Of a stretch of DNA of 64,000 nt, positions 32,801 through 43,167 are shown one piece after another. Numbering within the stretch: position 1 is the stretch's first letter; each line of letters opens with the position of its first letter. The DNA lies in assembly GCF_018143015.1 (NCBI RefSeq), contig NC_054758.1:7549501-7613500 (forward strand), read 5' to 3'. The notes below the pieces were generated by a model. The model searched no databases and had not been told where the DNA came from. It saw only the letters and a program-made list of their open reading frames with translations. The position numbers and the translations under genes were made by a program. The stretch is from Lytechinus variegatus (taxonomy: Eukaryota; Echinodermata; Echinoidea; Temnopleuroida; Toxopneustidae).

Positions 32801-35800
32801 ATGAAAAACCATCATAGTGATAATAAACTTAAAATCAAACCAAGATTTAAGGATAAAAAATGTAGAATTGTAATATTTTTTTTACTCTATTTCAATTCTA
32901 GATCTACACCACATGATTTGGATTTAGAACTGAAGATTTGAAAAAAAAATTCATAATATGCGCTGGCGGTTTACAGAAATGTTGTTAATTTCAGCAGCTT
33001 TATCGATGCCATTTTTTCTTTGATGTGATTGTAATTGACAGGTGATGTCAGCTTACCAGGTCCCTACCCGCAGACCCCCGAAGAGAGGGCTGCAGCAGCC
33101 AAGAAGTACGGCATGAGAATAGAGGACTACGAGCCCTACGCCGATGACGGTTGGGGATGGGGTGACTATCCAAAGATGAAGAATCAGCATGCCGATGATA
33201 GAGACCCGCATGGGGACTGGGACTTCCCGGAGGACAGGAGAAACTGGGGTGAAGTGGTGAGGATATATTTGTATAATATTGAACCATTGGTGAAAGTAAT
33301 GGGCAAACTGACACTTTTGGAGCCGGTTGGATTGAGCTATCTTTCCGAAGTGAAGTTGAGGAAAGATAGCTCTTGCATGGTGTGTGGTGTACCTTCATTT
33401 TTTTGTTGCCTTTTTGTATAATTTTACTTCCATTTTGCCCAGAAAGTTTGGGTACTGTTAATTTATACTTTAATACCTAGGAAGAAATGTGTACATTTCA
33501 TACTATCAGCAGCATTTTTTAGAGAAGTATAGCCTAACTTAATACGCATCTCTTGAAATTGTTGATAATTCTGTGGATAGACATTTATGATTTTATTAAA
33601 GTTCCGTTTGTTTTGTCTTCTTACAGTTGCACATAGAACAAGATCTCTACGTTAGGCAGCGTCCAAATGCATATAAGGAAAACAGAAAGGTCCCCATGTA
33701 AGTATCTTGAGAGTTCAGTGTAGATGGTCAAGTGTGAACAAAATATATTTCAGTTTCATGGAAACAAAAGATCTTGATCAATCTAACCCTACCATATACC
33801 CTGGGCAAAACATGTAATAATTTGCGTTGATCATGTTCATAGACATTATTATTATTTGGTATAATAGCTGTTGTATGTAAATGTATATTGTGAATCAAGA
33901 AGACATGTGGGCTAACATTTTCAAGTATTTATAAGTTGACTTTTAGAAGTGGAATAATTGGTTAATTCAAGGCAATATCTTAGACATGGGGCCCATTTCA
34001 TAAAGTACTTGCAAGTGTTGTACATAATGGCAACTACCATGGTAACAGGGCTCAGAAGCCAATCAAAATCAAGTTTACCATGGTAGTTGCCATAATAACA
34101 AGTTTACAACAGTTGCAAGTCCTTTATGAAATGGCTCAGATTATACGAAACCTGTTTTAAACCAGCTAGATGATACAAAAAAATTGACTGGGGCAGATAC
34201 GTGGTTTTGATGAAAGTACAATATTACAATGTTCCTATCAATCAACCTCCCTACACCACAAATTGATTTCATCAGGATGGTATACTCAATAAAAATGAAT
34301 AAAACTAGACTTGTCCAATACTGTAAACGCTGTTCTTTTCGCGGGATTAATTTTTCGCGCTTGGGCGGCTTCAAACATATTCGCGGGTTTTTAAATTCGC
34401 ACTGCACACTCCATAATCACAAAGTCACTTCCTTCTTGCCAATTTAGAATGGTTTTAATTAAAATTTCAGCAACGAAATTGTATTTTCTGATCATAATTT
34501 TAGCTCTAGGGCGGCATAATTCAACATTGTTTTGATCTAATCATGAGCTTTGTGACATTTAGCGCAACTTTTCTTTGCGGGGCGGACATCGGGAAAGGCA
34601 AAACGGAGGCGCTGCTAGCTGCTGGCCTGGTATAGACGGCCGAGCACCGGGTAAGGATCGGGGGGACTACGGCTATTCGAAGTGCATGGGATCAATCAAA
34701 CACGGGCGATCGACCCAACGTCTTCTCAAAAACTAAACAGATCTAAACACTCACCAATCAAACAGCAAAAGCAATTTATATTTCAACCAAAATCATAATT
34801 TAAATACCGATCTGCGACTGTTAAAAAATTATCGCATTGCTTTTAGAACAAATTCTCGCGATGCACATGATATTGGAGCTCAAGCTTGCTTGCGTAAATG
34901 CTGCCCTCTTTAGATCAAATTGTGCAATCTCTTTGCCAAAACGATACACGCAATTGAACCGCGGTTCAAAACTTGCATTAAAATAGATGCTCATAAATTC
35001 GCGTGTTTTTAAATTCGTGCTCGCCGATCTTGCCGCGAAATGCGCGAAAATTTTCACAACGCGAATATTTAGACTTGTCCAATAGTTTGGAATTACTTAT
35101 TTGTAAGTTTTGACGATGGGTTGTCACCTTCTATGGAGCTTTTTTTCAGTGGATCGGTCTCTTGAAACGATGGTGGGTTCGAATTCCAGTCAGGGCGTAA
35201 TATCCTACAAGAAATCGATCCATAATGTGCTGCCGTCAACCCAGTTGTGATTGGTAGTGACAGGAGGTAATCCCTCAGAAAGCTGTGAGCACAGGAATTG
35301 GTAGACTAGCTTAGCCAGGGTAATATGAGTTCTTTGAGCCCCTAACAAGGTGGATAAGTGCACCTTAAGGGACTTTCACAATTGCCCGTGCGATCGTTTG
35401 CAATCATTTGGTCACAATATATGTTGCACAGAATTGCAACGGTTGTAAGCAGTCGCACCACCAATTGTGAAAGGGGCTTAACAAATACTCTATATTAACA
35501 TTATTGTTATTATTTCATCAAGCAACAACTAAATGGCAACCCTTTCATGTGTGATATTCCCCTTGTATATTTCTCATAATTCTTTATTTCATCATTTACA
35601 GGTTCAAGCAAGTCATGATACTCGGTGGGATCCTCACAACATTAGCAACCTTTGGTATTCTTGGACAAAAATACAAATATTTTCTACCTGTGGTAAGTGA
35701 ATTACAATGTGTTGCAGCACTAAAGGGATCAAGCATAAATATTTCCTCTATCTAGTTTACTGTTCCGAAAAATATTTGTTTTATTATATATCCCTTCCAC

Positions 35801-36764
35801 CTGTACTTGTCTTCATCACACGACACACATGCAGAAATGATGAAGGAAGAAAAGGTTCTAAAATACAAAAAATATCGATCTATTCCGGATATTCTGCTAG
35901 AAAGTGAATTACATGTATTACAGCAGTACGGTGATAGAAGGAAGTTTGTAATATTTTCTCTAAATCAGCAAACTGCTTCCTTCTATCCTTTCAGATGTGA
36001 TCAAAGCTGTTCTAAATGTGATGAAGAATTGATTCCACCCCCCTTTGGGGAGGGGAGAAAATGTTTGTGTAGGGGGGGTATTAAACTTGCATCGCTAACT
36101 CGGAATTCTCCCTCATTGGAAAACCTTTCTGTAGTTGAATTCTATTTGTTTTGAGAGAGATTTCTCCCTAAAGCTTGCAATAAAGTAGATAATCCATCCT
36201 TCATAATCTTAACTTTATTGAAATGAAAGGAAATTAAAAACTTGTGCAGTCTGGTCGAAATGCATTTTCTCGTGTCTCACCTCATTGGTCGAATTCAACA
36301 AAGCTAGCATTATTGTTTTAGCCATCCTTTGCATTGTGAGATCTCTCTTAAGTCTTATTTTTTGCTCCCAAAGCATTCAAATTAAATAAGGTAGGACCGT
36401 TTGCCACTTGTGAACTATGGAGGAAGGAAGGTTCAATATTTTCTTCTTTATTATGGTGAGGGTTGCATGCCTGTGGCTAACAATATTGAAGTTTACTTTT
36501 TTTAAGCCTTTGCCCATGGGTAATCTTTTTTTTACTACTCTTGTTTTTTCTGCATTATTCATTATTTCAAATGGTTGTAGTTTTGTACATTGTTCAATCT
36601 GTGTGTATGTGCTTTTTTAACAATTCTCTACATTTCTTTCTTTCTCTTTGTCTCTGTAGGCCCCTAAGCAATATCCATACAACAATCTTTACATTGAGAA
36701 GGGCGGAGATCCAAGCGCCGTGCCAGACACACCCAAGCACTATACCTTCCCTAGCTCAAGTTAA
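29811..36764 (+). CDS. NDUFB8: NADH dehydrogenase [ubiquinone] 1 beta subcomplex subunit 8, complete, five exons
   Basis: This is an accessory subunit of mitochondrial complex I, membrane arm, inner membrane. Exons 29811-29895, 33042-33256, 33627-33697, 35602-35692 and 36660-36764 total 567 nt, 188 residues plus stop; the human protein is 186. Residues 1-28 ([12 protein letters not shown]...GRYAS) are an arginine-rich, acid-free-start mitochondrial presequence. [20 protein letters not shown] followed by [20 protein letters not shown] is the family signature. One membrane helix (about 124-146, [17 protein letters not shown]) is followed by [18 protein letters not shown], also diagnostic. All introns are GT-AG and phases agree. 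Possible poly(A) signals are ATTAAA at 36875 and AATAAA at 37778. The gene converges on ALDH16A1. Confidence 0.98.
31228..31260 (+). repeat. Long poly(A) run
   Basis: About 28 consecutive A residues lie within NDUFB8 intron 1, possibly the tail of a retroposed copy. No body could be identified. Confidence 0.6.
33042..33256 (+). CDS. NDUFB8: NDUFB8 exon 2 (conserved body)
   Basis: It holds the family signature ([20 protein letters not shown]) and ends [12 protein letters not shown]. Acceptor is TTGACAG|GT, donor GTG|GTGAGG. Confidence 0.98.
33627..33697 (+). CDS. NDUFB8: NDUFB8 exon 3
   Basis: It encodes [20 protein letters not shown] then KVP, with acceptor CTTACAG|TTG and donor AT|GTAAGT splitting a Met codon. 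The preceding-helix matrix segment corresponds to human MHWHLDMYNRNR. Confidence 0.95.
33988..34139. mobile_element. Short palindromic element in NDUFB8 intron 3
   Basis: The arms CCATTTCATAAAGTACTTGC and GCAAGTCCTTTATGAAATGG continue inward through ACTACCATGGTAAC and its partner. The unpaired centre contains AGCCAATCAAAATCAAG. It is about 152 bp with no coding capacity. Confidence 0.78.
34306..35084. mobile_element. Element bounded by identical 15-bp direct repeats
   Basis: TAGACTTGTCCAATA occurs at 34306-34320 and 35070-35084. The 749 bases between begin CTGTAAACGCTGTTC and include TTCGCG-rich stretches that are loosely inverted at the two ends (ATTCGCGGGTTTTTAAATTCG versus ATTCGCGTGTTTTTAAATTCG-like). 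Confidence 0.6.
35130..35375 (+). mobile_element. Probable tRNA-derived SINE, degraded
   Basis: A B-box-like GTGGGTTCGAATTCCAGTC is followed by a SINE-style tail ending CACCTTAAGG. The head is poorly preserved. Confidence 0.45.
35602..35692 (+). CDS. NDUFB8: NDUFB8 exon 4 (membrane helix)
   Basis: It encodes [20 protein letters not shown] and [10 protein letters not shown], the single transmembrane segment. Acceptor is TTTACAG|G, donor GTG|GTAAGT. Confidence 0.95.
36660..36764 (+). CDS. NDUFB8: NDUFB8 exon 5 (C-terminus)
   Basis: It encodes [20 protein letters not shown] and ends HYTFPSSS with TAA at 36762-36764. Acceptor is CTCTGTAG|G. Confidence 0.97.
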   Translation, partial: APKQYPYNNLYIEKGGDPSAVPDTPKHYTFPSSS

Positions 36765-37416
36765 TGAGGATCCATCAGATGCCTGCATGAAGGCCTTCTG
36801 TTAGTTACATCCTTATTGCAAGCAGAGGAATTGTGATTTCAAATACTCTGCTATCAGAGCCAGTACCCTTTTTCATTAAAACCTACACTATATCAAATTT
36901 TCAATAACAGATGCCTGAATTACAAGCTAAATATGCATCAAGCCAGCCATTCATATTGTAAATAGTAAATTTGGTATATTTCATGCAACAAGTTGGCACT
37001 TATACTTTGACTCTATCTCAGATATGGAGCATGAAGCCTTTACACCAGGTAATGTCAATGATACACTTTAATACTGTTTCTTTTGGGATTGTGAAAAGGA
37101 TCTTTTTTTGCGTAGACCCCATTTTACCACCTAGTCACTATACACAAAGGCAATAGCTTTTCAACAGAGAATTGTATTTGGACCAGAATGAGTCCAATAG
37201 GGTCAAAGCAATGAAAAAAAAATTTCTATTTGATTGGTGTATAGCTATTAAAATTGATTTGGTGTTTCCAGGTATGTTTGCAAAGAAGATCACCACTATA
37301 AGTTACACCCGTTTAAAGGTGTCCAACAGATGGGCTGTTCAATACTGCCAGTGGTAGAAAGGACTTCAATTTGTTGCCCATTGATGTGTAAATGGAAGAT
37401 AATCAGAAGGATCTGG

Positions 37417-37563
37417 TGGGCGTTTCATAAAGCAGTCTGTAAGTTACGAACGACTGGTGATCCTTTCTTGTGGTAAATGATATATACACCAAAATTTTCT
37501 TTGATGTTGAATAAGCCCCTAAAAAGGATCACCAGTCGTTCGTAACAGCTTTATGAAATACCT
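37417..37563. mobile_element. Short palindromic element, 'CATAAAGC' family, copy 1
   Basis: It opens GGGCGTTTCATAAAGC and closes ACAGCTTTATGAAATACC; inner arms TTACGAACGACTGGTGATCC and GGATCACCAGTCGTTCGTAA are complementary. Confidence 0.78.
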
Positions 37564-37564
37564 A

Positions 37565-37737
37565 CCTGGTGGGCATTTCATAAAGCTGTTTGTAAGATAC
37601 AAATGACTTTACTCACAACTGGTGACCCCTTGTGCTAAATGGTTCATCCCTACGTCATTCATTTAGGGCATAAGTCATGTTCCAGTTGTTCGTAAAGTTG
37701 TGCGTAACTTTACGAGCAGCGTTATGAAACACCCACC
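37565..37737. mobile_element. Short palindromic element, 'CATAAAGC' family, copy 2
   Basis: It opens GGTGGGCATTTCATAAAGC and closes GCGTTATGAAACACCCACC. It lies directly after copy 1, with less perfect inner arms. Confidence 0.78.
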
Positions 37738-37856
37738 AGGACCCACATTTATGATATAAAATTCAGTTAGAAATTCTAATAAATTATGAAGGTAAAGATA
37801 GTGGTATGGTACAAGGAAGCCTTTAACGTGTAGAAGAGTAGGGTCATGATGTCATC

Positions 37857-37987
37857 CAGGGGAGTCTTTCATGAAACAAATAATCATTGATTTTTATTCA
37901 CTGATAATTTTTCTCTTAGCAAAGCTTTTCAGTAGCTTTTAACAAATATGAAAAATCGACTTTGTTTCATGAAATACTTTCCAGGTA
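37857..37987. mobile_element. Short palindromic element, 'CATGAAACAAA' family
   Basis: The arms are CTTTCATGAAACAAATAATC and ACTTTGTTTCATGAAATAC, a relative of 15076-15217 with a similar length. Confidence 0.68.
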
Positions 37988-39431
37988 GTTAAGAGAATTC
38001 AGAGTGACGGTAAACATGTCAAAGTGCATGTCATGTTTGTATATGAATGGGGGTGCCCTTTGGTGTTCAGGAATATCTTGTACAGCAACTGATCAAGGGG
38101 AAGTCCTGTTGCTGGCCCCCGTCCTCCGATTCCCAATACCGATGTGTTGATTTGATTCTTTTGAGATGCTATATATATTAAAAACTTTCATGGAAAGTTC
38201 ATTAAATTTTCTGTGTGATTGGTGAAGTTTTTCAATCAGTGGTGCTGTTGCGTGTGTAAGCATTTACAGACGGGGTGGAGCAGAGAATTTTATTTTTAGG
38301 GCAAGGCAAATAGAGCAACTAGAGTTAAACAAAATTTAGATTGAGGAGAGGGGCAAAAGAGATTTTTGCGGGATGGGCGGGGTAAGAGGGGCATGGCATG
38401 GTGAGATATTAGCAGGGAGGGGAGGGGGGGAAAGAGTTATTGGTGACAGGAGATAGGGGAGGGACAAGAGATATTACAGACTGAAGCTAGGGGCGGGGCA
38501 GGGCATTGCAACAGGAGAGAGGTGTTGGACAAGAGATGGGGAGGGGTTCCGAATGAGATAGAGATTGCACACAAGAGGGAGATAGAAACCGAAAAAAGCA
38601 AGTTGTATCATTAGTTTCATTAATTTTTATTTCATGATTGGAAAAATAAAACTTGTAATGACACACACGCTCAACACAAGCAATCAACTTTAGGTAACTT
38701 TAGCACAATCTAGCACAAAAATCATTTAAAAAAAAATTAATACCATAATGAATTTTGTTTACTGAAGAGACCTGCCATAAGAACCAAGAGATCAAATTTT
38801 ACAATACGTTGTATTTACATTCAGGCTACAGTCTGGTGGTTCAGACTTTCACCTTTAAACCTTTGGACTTTGAAACAGAGGGTTGTGGGTTCAAATCCCA
38901 GCAATGGCATTATTTCTCTTAGCCAAACTTTGATCCAAATCTTAACACCAATCACCAACAAAGGTTTACAAACAATTTAATTGCAAGATAATTCAGGTGT
39001 ATACCTACTGAATACCTAGTTTTTCACAATATGAGTCCTCATCGCCAAATCGATGATAAAAACATTTACTTATTCAGTACACATTATCTTGGAAGACCAC
39101 AATTTCCTAATTTTGTACATTTAATACAAACAGATGAAATATATACATGTATGCCCCCCCTAAAAAAAATTATATATATTTTTTTTTCTAGACTTAGGGG
39201 GTGTTGCAAGAAAATATTTGCAATTGCAAATATCATGTTGCAATTTTGAAATAAATAAATCAATTTTAACTGTAGCAAATCAGATTACACTCCTTGTTTT
39301 GGGAAGCAATCAAATGCAAATTTGATTTCAAGACTTATAAATGATTTTAGGGACAAAAAGAGACTCGCAATTGATCACAAGTTTCTTGCGATGCCCCATA
39401 ACACACACAAAAAAGCCTCTGGATCAGGCTA

Positions 39432-39712
39432 ACCTGGACCCCGTCTCACAACGAGTTGTGATTGATCCGATCAACCACAACTATAGACAGCCAGAACATC
39501 AACATCTTAAATGCAAAGTTGTTCAAAATATTTTCTAGATATGATGTATATTCATACATTCATTGTTCTCTTGAAGATTCAGTGAGATTCTTTTTGTTGA
39601 ATAACGAGATTGTGCAAATTTTCTGTTGAAAGAATTATGGCATGGATGGATTTCCATACAGTTGAAAGAGATTGATTGGATCAATCGTAACTCTTTGTAA
39701 GAATGATCTGGG
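39432..39712. mobile_element. Inverted-repeat element with 'AACTCTTTGT' ends
   Basis: The left end CACAACGAGTTGTGATTGATC and right end TTGATTGGATCAATCGTAAC with CTCTTTGTAAG are loosely inverted. The body GAGATTGTGCAAATTTTCTG is shared with 42090-42335 and with the 13680-14075 sequence interrupted by the SINE. Confidence 0.6.
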
Positions 39713-39857
39713 GCACGTTGCAGAAAGAGTTGCGTTTAAACGCAAGTAAAAAAAAATCAATCGCAAGTCTAAAATGCGCGCTGTTGATTGGTTGAAGATC
39801 AAGTTGCGCATGATTTTTAGAGTTGCGATTGATTGTAACTCTTTCTGCAACGGGCCC
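39711..39857. mobile_element. Short palindromic element, 'GTTGCAGAAAGAG' family
   Basis: It opens GGGGCACGTTGCAGAAAGAG and closes CTCTTTCTGCAACGGGCCC. The centre holds GTTGATTGGTTGAAG, CCAATCAAC in reverse. Confidence 0.72.
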
Positions 39858-39977
39858 CTGATGCAATTGAGTGGAAGGATGGTGGTGTACTGGTTATGAA
39901 ACTAGCCTTGTAATCAGAAGGGCATGGGTTTGAATCCCAACCCAGCACTAGCATCCTCTGACAAGGCATCAATCCAC

Positions 39978-40140
39978 ACCTGGGGAGCGTTTCATGAAAG
40001 GACTTATCGGACGTTTTATCCGACAAGACTTGTTTTATCCGACAGTTACTATAGTAACAGTGCTTCTCAACCAATCAGAATCCAGGAAAGTTGTCAGATC
40101 TGACAACTTGTCGGACGAAAATATTGATGAAACGCCCCCC
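39978..40140. mobile_element. Short palindromic element, 'CATGAAAGGAC' family
   Basis: It opens CTGGGGAGCGTTTCATGAAA and closes GATGAAACGCCCCCCTG. The inner arms TATCCGACAAG and CTTGTCGGACGAAAATA pair, and the centre holds AACCAATCAGAATCCAGG. Confidence 0.72.
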
Positions 40141-40915
40141 TGTTCTCTCTCCATCCATGTGTCAGATATAAATGCCAGTTGTGGCAATGATAATGGGTTA
40201 ACATACATTATTGTATTCTCTAATTCCCATAGACTTTGTAAAGGGCCAGTCCAATTCTTGTAGGTTAAGAGTTTAAGCTTTCAAAATGCAATTACTCACA
40301 TCATATTACCTGAACATCTTCACACTTTATTTTTCACCTAAATGTTCATTTTGAGAGGATTATGAGAGAATTACCATACATTTTGTTGGAATAGATGTAC
40401 ACAAAATGAATTGTTAAGAACCTCTTTATGATACAAAGCATTAACAAAAAAGTGGAACGCCGCTGTCAGTCTCGCGATTCGATATAGCAGCAGTGTTGAC
40501 TTTAAAAACAGCTATTGAATAATTATTCACAAAAGAAAAGATTCATATGATGATGAAATACTGTGTCCATTGACCCAAAATTACCTTTGACCATGATCAA
40601 GTGATCTAGATGTGTGCGCCTATAGTCTTGTTCTGCTATGAAGGCAAAAAAAAGTGTACAAGGGAAAAATTTCAGTATATATAAAATGTGGTTTTTGCAT
40701 ATTTTCTTTTCTCCCAAAGAAAATAATGAAAACAAAATGCAAAACATAGCATGTATAATATTTCAAAACACAATCATAGATATAAACAATTCCGATTCAT
40801 CAAGTTCCTTAAACAACCACAAAGAGACACTTATTGTCCTATATACATGTTTTGTGTGGTAAAACATATAAAATAGACATAAGAATATTAAAAGCAAGTA
40901 TAATTTCAAGAATTT

Positions 40916-40958
40916 CAGAACTTAAAAATCAAGAAACATTCTTGATTTTTAAGTTCTG
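40916..40958. repeat. Perfect hairpin, 20-bp arms and 3-base loop
   Basis: The arms at 40916-40935 and 40939-40958 are exact complements around ACA. The region has no gene. Confidence 0.85.
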
Positions 40959-41561
40959 GTTTGTATCTATATAAAAAGCGAATTTTCATATCGTTTTTTA
41001 CGTAAAACTACCGACTTCCTCCCTAAAACCAATTCATCTTCTGGACACAAACACAGAAAAATGAGACCTCTTTTAACTTCAAAGAAAATATATTTACAAA
41101 AATACAAGTAGACTGCTGACATCAGCAATAAAATCAAGTCTAGACCCTTATTGGTAAACATAAATCATGAAATATTTGGCAAGTTCCTACCCTTCCCCAT
41201 GTGAGAGCTTATACAATCAATTCATATAAACCACACATTGTAGTACTGGTATAAAGCCCATCAATACCAAGGGACTTTAAAAAAAAGACAACTTGGAAAT
41301 CACCCCCCCCCTTCCCGCTCTTATTTGTTACCTCACACTTTGAGGTGATAAGTAAAAAAAACCCAGCAACAACACTTACAGCTAGGTAGAAGATGATTCT
41401 TTTCTACAGAACTATTCTGTAACAAGTAAGTTTAGTGTCATTTATGACAGTGTATAGCAACCCTGATAGCATCACAATAGTTTTGACTGACAAGATATCA
41501 CAATAATGATTCACAGACCACCCAAGCCACTTACCAGAACATAAGAATAATTTTGCTTACA

Positions 41562-41949
41562 GATAAATTCCAGTTTTGGTAACGATCTCAAAATGACTTT
41601 TTACAGAATGTAGTATAATGACCACCCAAGTGTCTGTTTTTATGAATAAAAAATATGTGCCAAAGGATTCTGGGAGAAATTGTGTAATTGCTGAGAAATA
41701 AGCAAAATAAGCGCAGATTCGGTCACTTCCGTCGGGTCTTTATTCCAGCGATAATAATACACTGTCCCACGTGTGCCTATCTGTGTCGGTGATCTTCAGT
41801 TTTTCAGCGTAGATTTCAAGATTTCACAAAGTTCAGTTTATGTATCTGTAGCAGATCTTGATCCTCTATGATATTCTGATAATTAAGCCTGGTTTTACAG
41901 ACTTTCTTATGAAATCAGCGTTTACTGCAACTACTGGCATTTCTCTTAA
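41562..41949. mobile_element. TTAA-type element, third family, copy 2
   Basis: It shares its body with 8988-9374 (TGTGTAATTGCTGAGAAAT, GCGTAGATTTCAAGATTTC). The right end reads TGGCATTTCTCTTAA; the left TTAA is lost. Confidence 0.62.
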
Positions 41950-42645
41950 AATGGGGAAACACAGTATCTCCCATTGGACTGTGGAGTAGAGTTACAAACA
42001 AAAAAAGGAAAATACATAACGAAACAAAAGCACAGAATTGTCAAACATTCATTTAATTTCCTCCGAATTCACAGTGGTCGAGGTCAGGGCTCCATCTTAC
42101 AAAGAGTTCAGATTGGTCTGATCAACCATAACTATGGAAAGCCAGCAAGGTAAACATCTAAAATGCATTTCTGTTCTAAAGGTTTTTATCGTTGACATGA
42201 CGACTGGGTGTGCCCCTCTTTGTTCACAAATTTCCTGTGGGACATTGTGCAAATTTTCTGTGGGAAAAATGATGACAAAGATGGATTTCCATAGAGTTGA
42301 GGTTGATTGGATCAATAACAACTTTTAGTAAGACCAGCCCTTGATTCCCTAGACTGCCCATGCTAGAACTAGGTCACCATAGAAAATTGTTGGAAGATAA
42401 ACAGATGGTGGGTGGAATGAAGAGAAAATGACCCCCAAAAAAAGTGGGAAACAGAGATAAGAAAGAAGGAATTTGGGGAAAAAAAATTAAAGAGAATATC
42501 AACGTGCAGGTCAGTACAGATAGTTATATAAGACAGACGGGAGGAATGAAGAAAAACGAAAAGAGAGACAAGGATGAATTAATTGGGAATGAAAGATGAA
42601 AGAAAGAAAGGTTAAAAACAAAACAATGCAGGATCCTTTTGATAT

Positions 42646-42836
42646 AGCACACATCTACAAGTACAAAAGACACATGCGAAGAAAGAAAAGAGAACTACAG
42701 AAGAGTGATAATAGATTGGGAAAGGAGGAATAAAAAGAATATAAAACACAATACTAGATTCTATTTAACAAAGCACACATCTACAGGTACAATGAGAACA
42801 CGAGGTAGAAAGAAAAGAGAAATACAGAAGAACATG
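42646..42836. repeat. Direct repeat in the ALDH16A1 3' flank
   Basis: GCACACATCTACAAGTACAA and GCACACATCTACAGGTACAA start 127 bases apart, and both run on into GAAAGAAAAGAGAA. A purine-rich tandem duplication is likely in or near the 3' UTR. Confidence 0.65.
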
Positions 42837-42867
42837 GAAGTAGATAAAGAGTACATCTAATTTGCAT

Positions 42868-43167
42868 CTAATTAGCATAGATATCTCCCATTGGAATCCA
42901 GATGTTCTTAACCTCCACAGACTGGTAGAGAAACTCTTCCCCTTGCCCCTGTGCTCTATCCGACCAATCGCGGCTCGCTCCGTAGTTCACCCACGTCCTC
43001 TTGAGGTTATCGGCCGAGGTGTGCTCTACGAACTTTGACCCCTCGGGCGTGCCGAAGTACCACATGGCCTGGATGTCCTGATGTTCGGAGAGATACTTGG
43101 TCATGTGACTGCTGTCGCCGGTCAGGATGTTGACCACGCCCCCTGGGAGGTCAGATGTATCAAATAC
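42868..43167 (-). CDS. ALDH16A1: ALDH16A1 last exon and stop
   Basis: It encodes [40 protein letters not shown] and ends [10 protein letters not shown] with TAG at 42868-42870. The C-terminus matches the human end (LWLPMGD). Confidence 0.97.
   Translation of the reverse strand, partial: VFDTSDLPGGVVNILTGDSSHMTKYLSEHQDIQAMWYFGTPEGSKFVEHTSADNLKRTWVNYGASRDWSDRAQGQGEEFLYQSVEVKNIWIPMGDIYAN

Larger units (their letters stand above)
36765..42867. other. Intergenic region between convergent NDUFB8 and ALDH16A1
   Basis: No exon is recognised. It must contain both 3' UTRs and poly(A) sites. It is crowded with short palindromic elements (37417-37563, 37565-37737, 37857-37987, 39711-39857, 39978-40140), SINE-like heads (38823-38912, 39877-39950), the element at 39432-39712 with a copy at 42090-42335, and a TTAA-type element at 41562-41949. 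Confidence 0.65.

Noticed and set aside
33048..33398. 116-codon minus-strand ORF
   Set aside because: It is antisense to NDUFB8 exon 2, which has clear homology on the plus strand.
35807..36154. 115-codon plus-strand ORF
   Set aside because: It lies in NDUFB8 intron 4 with no splice-compatible ends or similarity.
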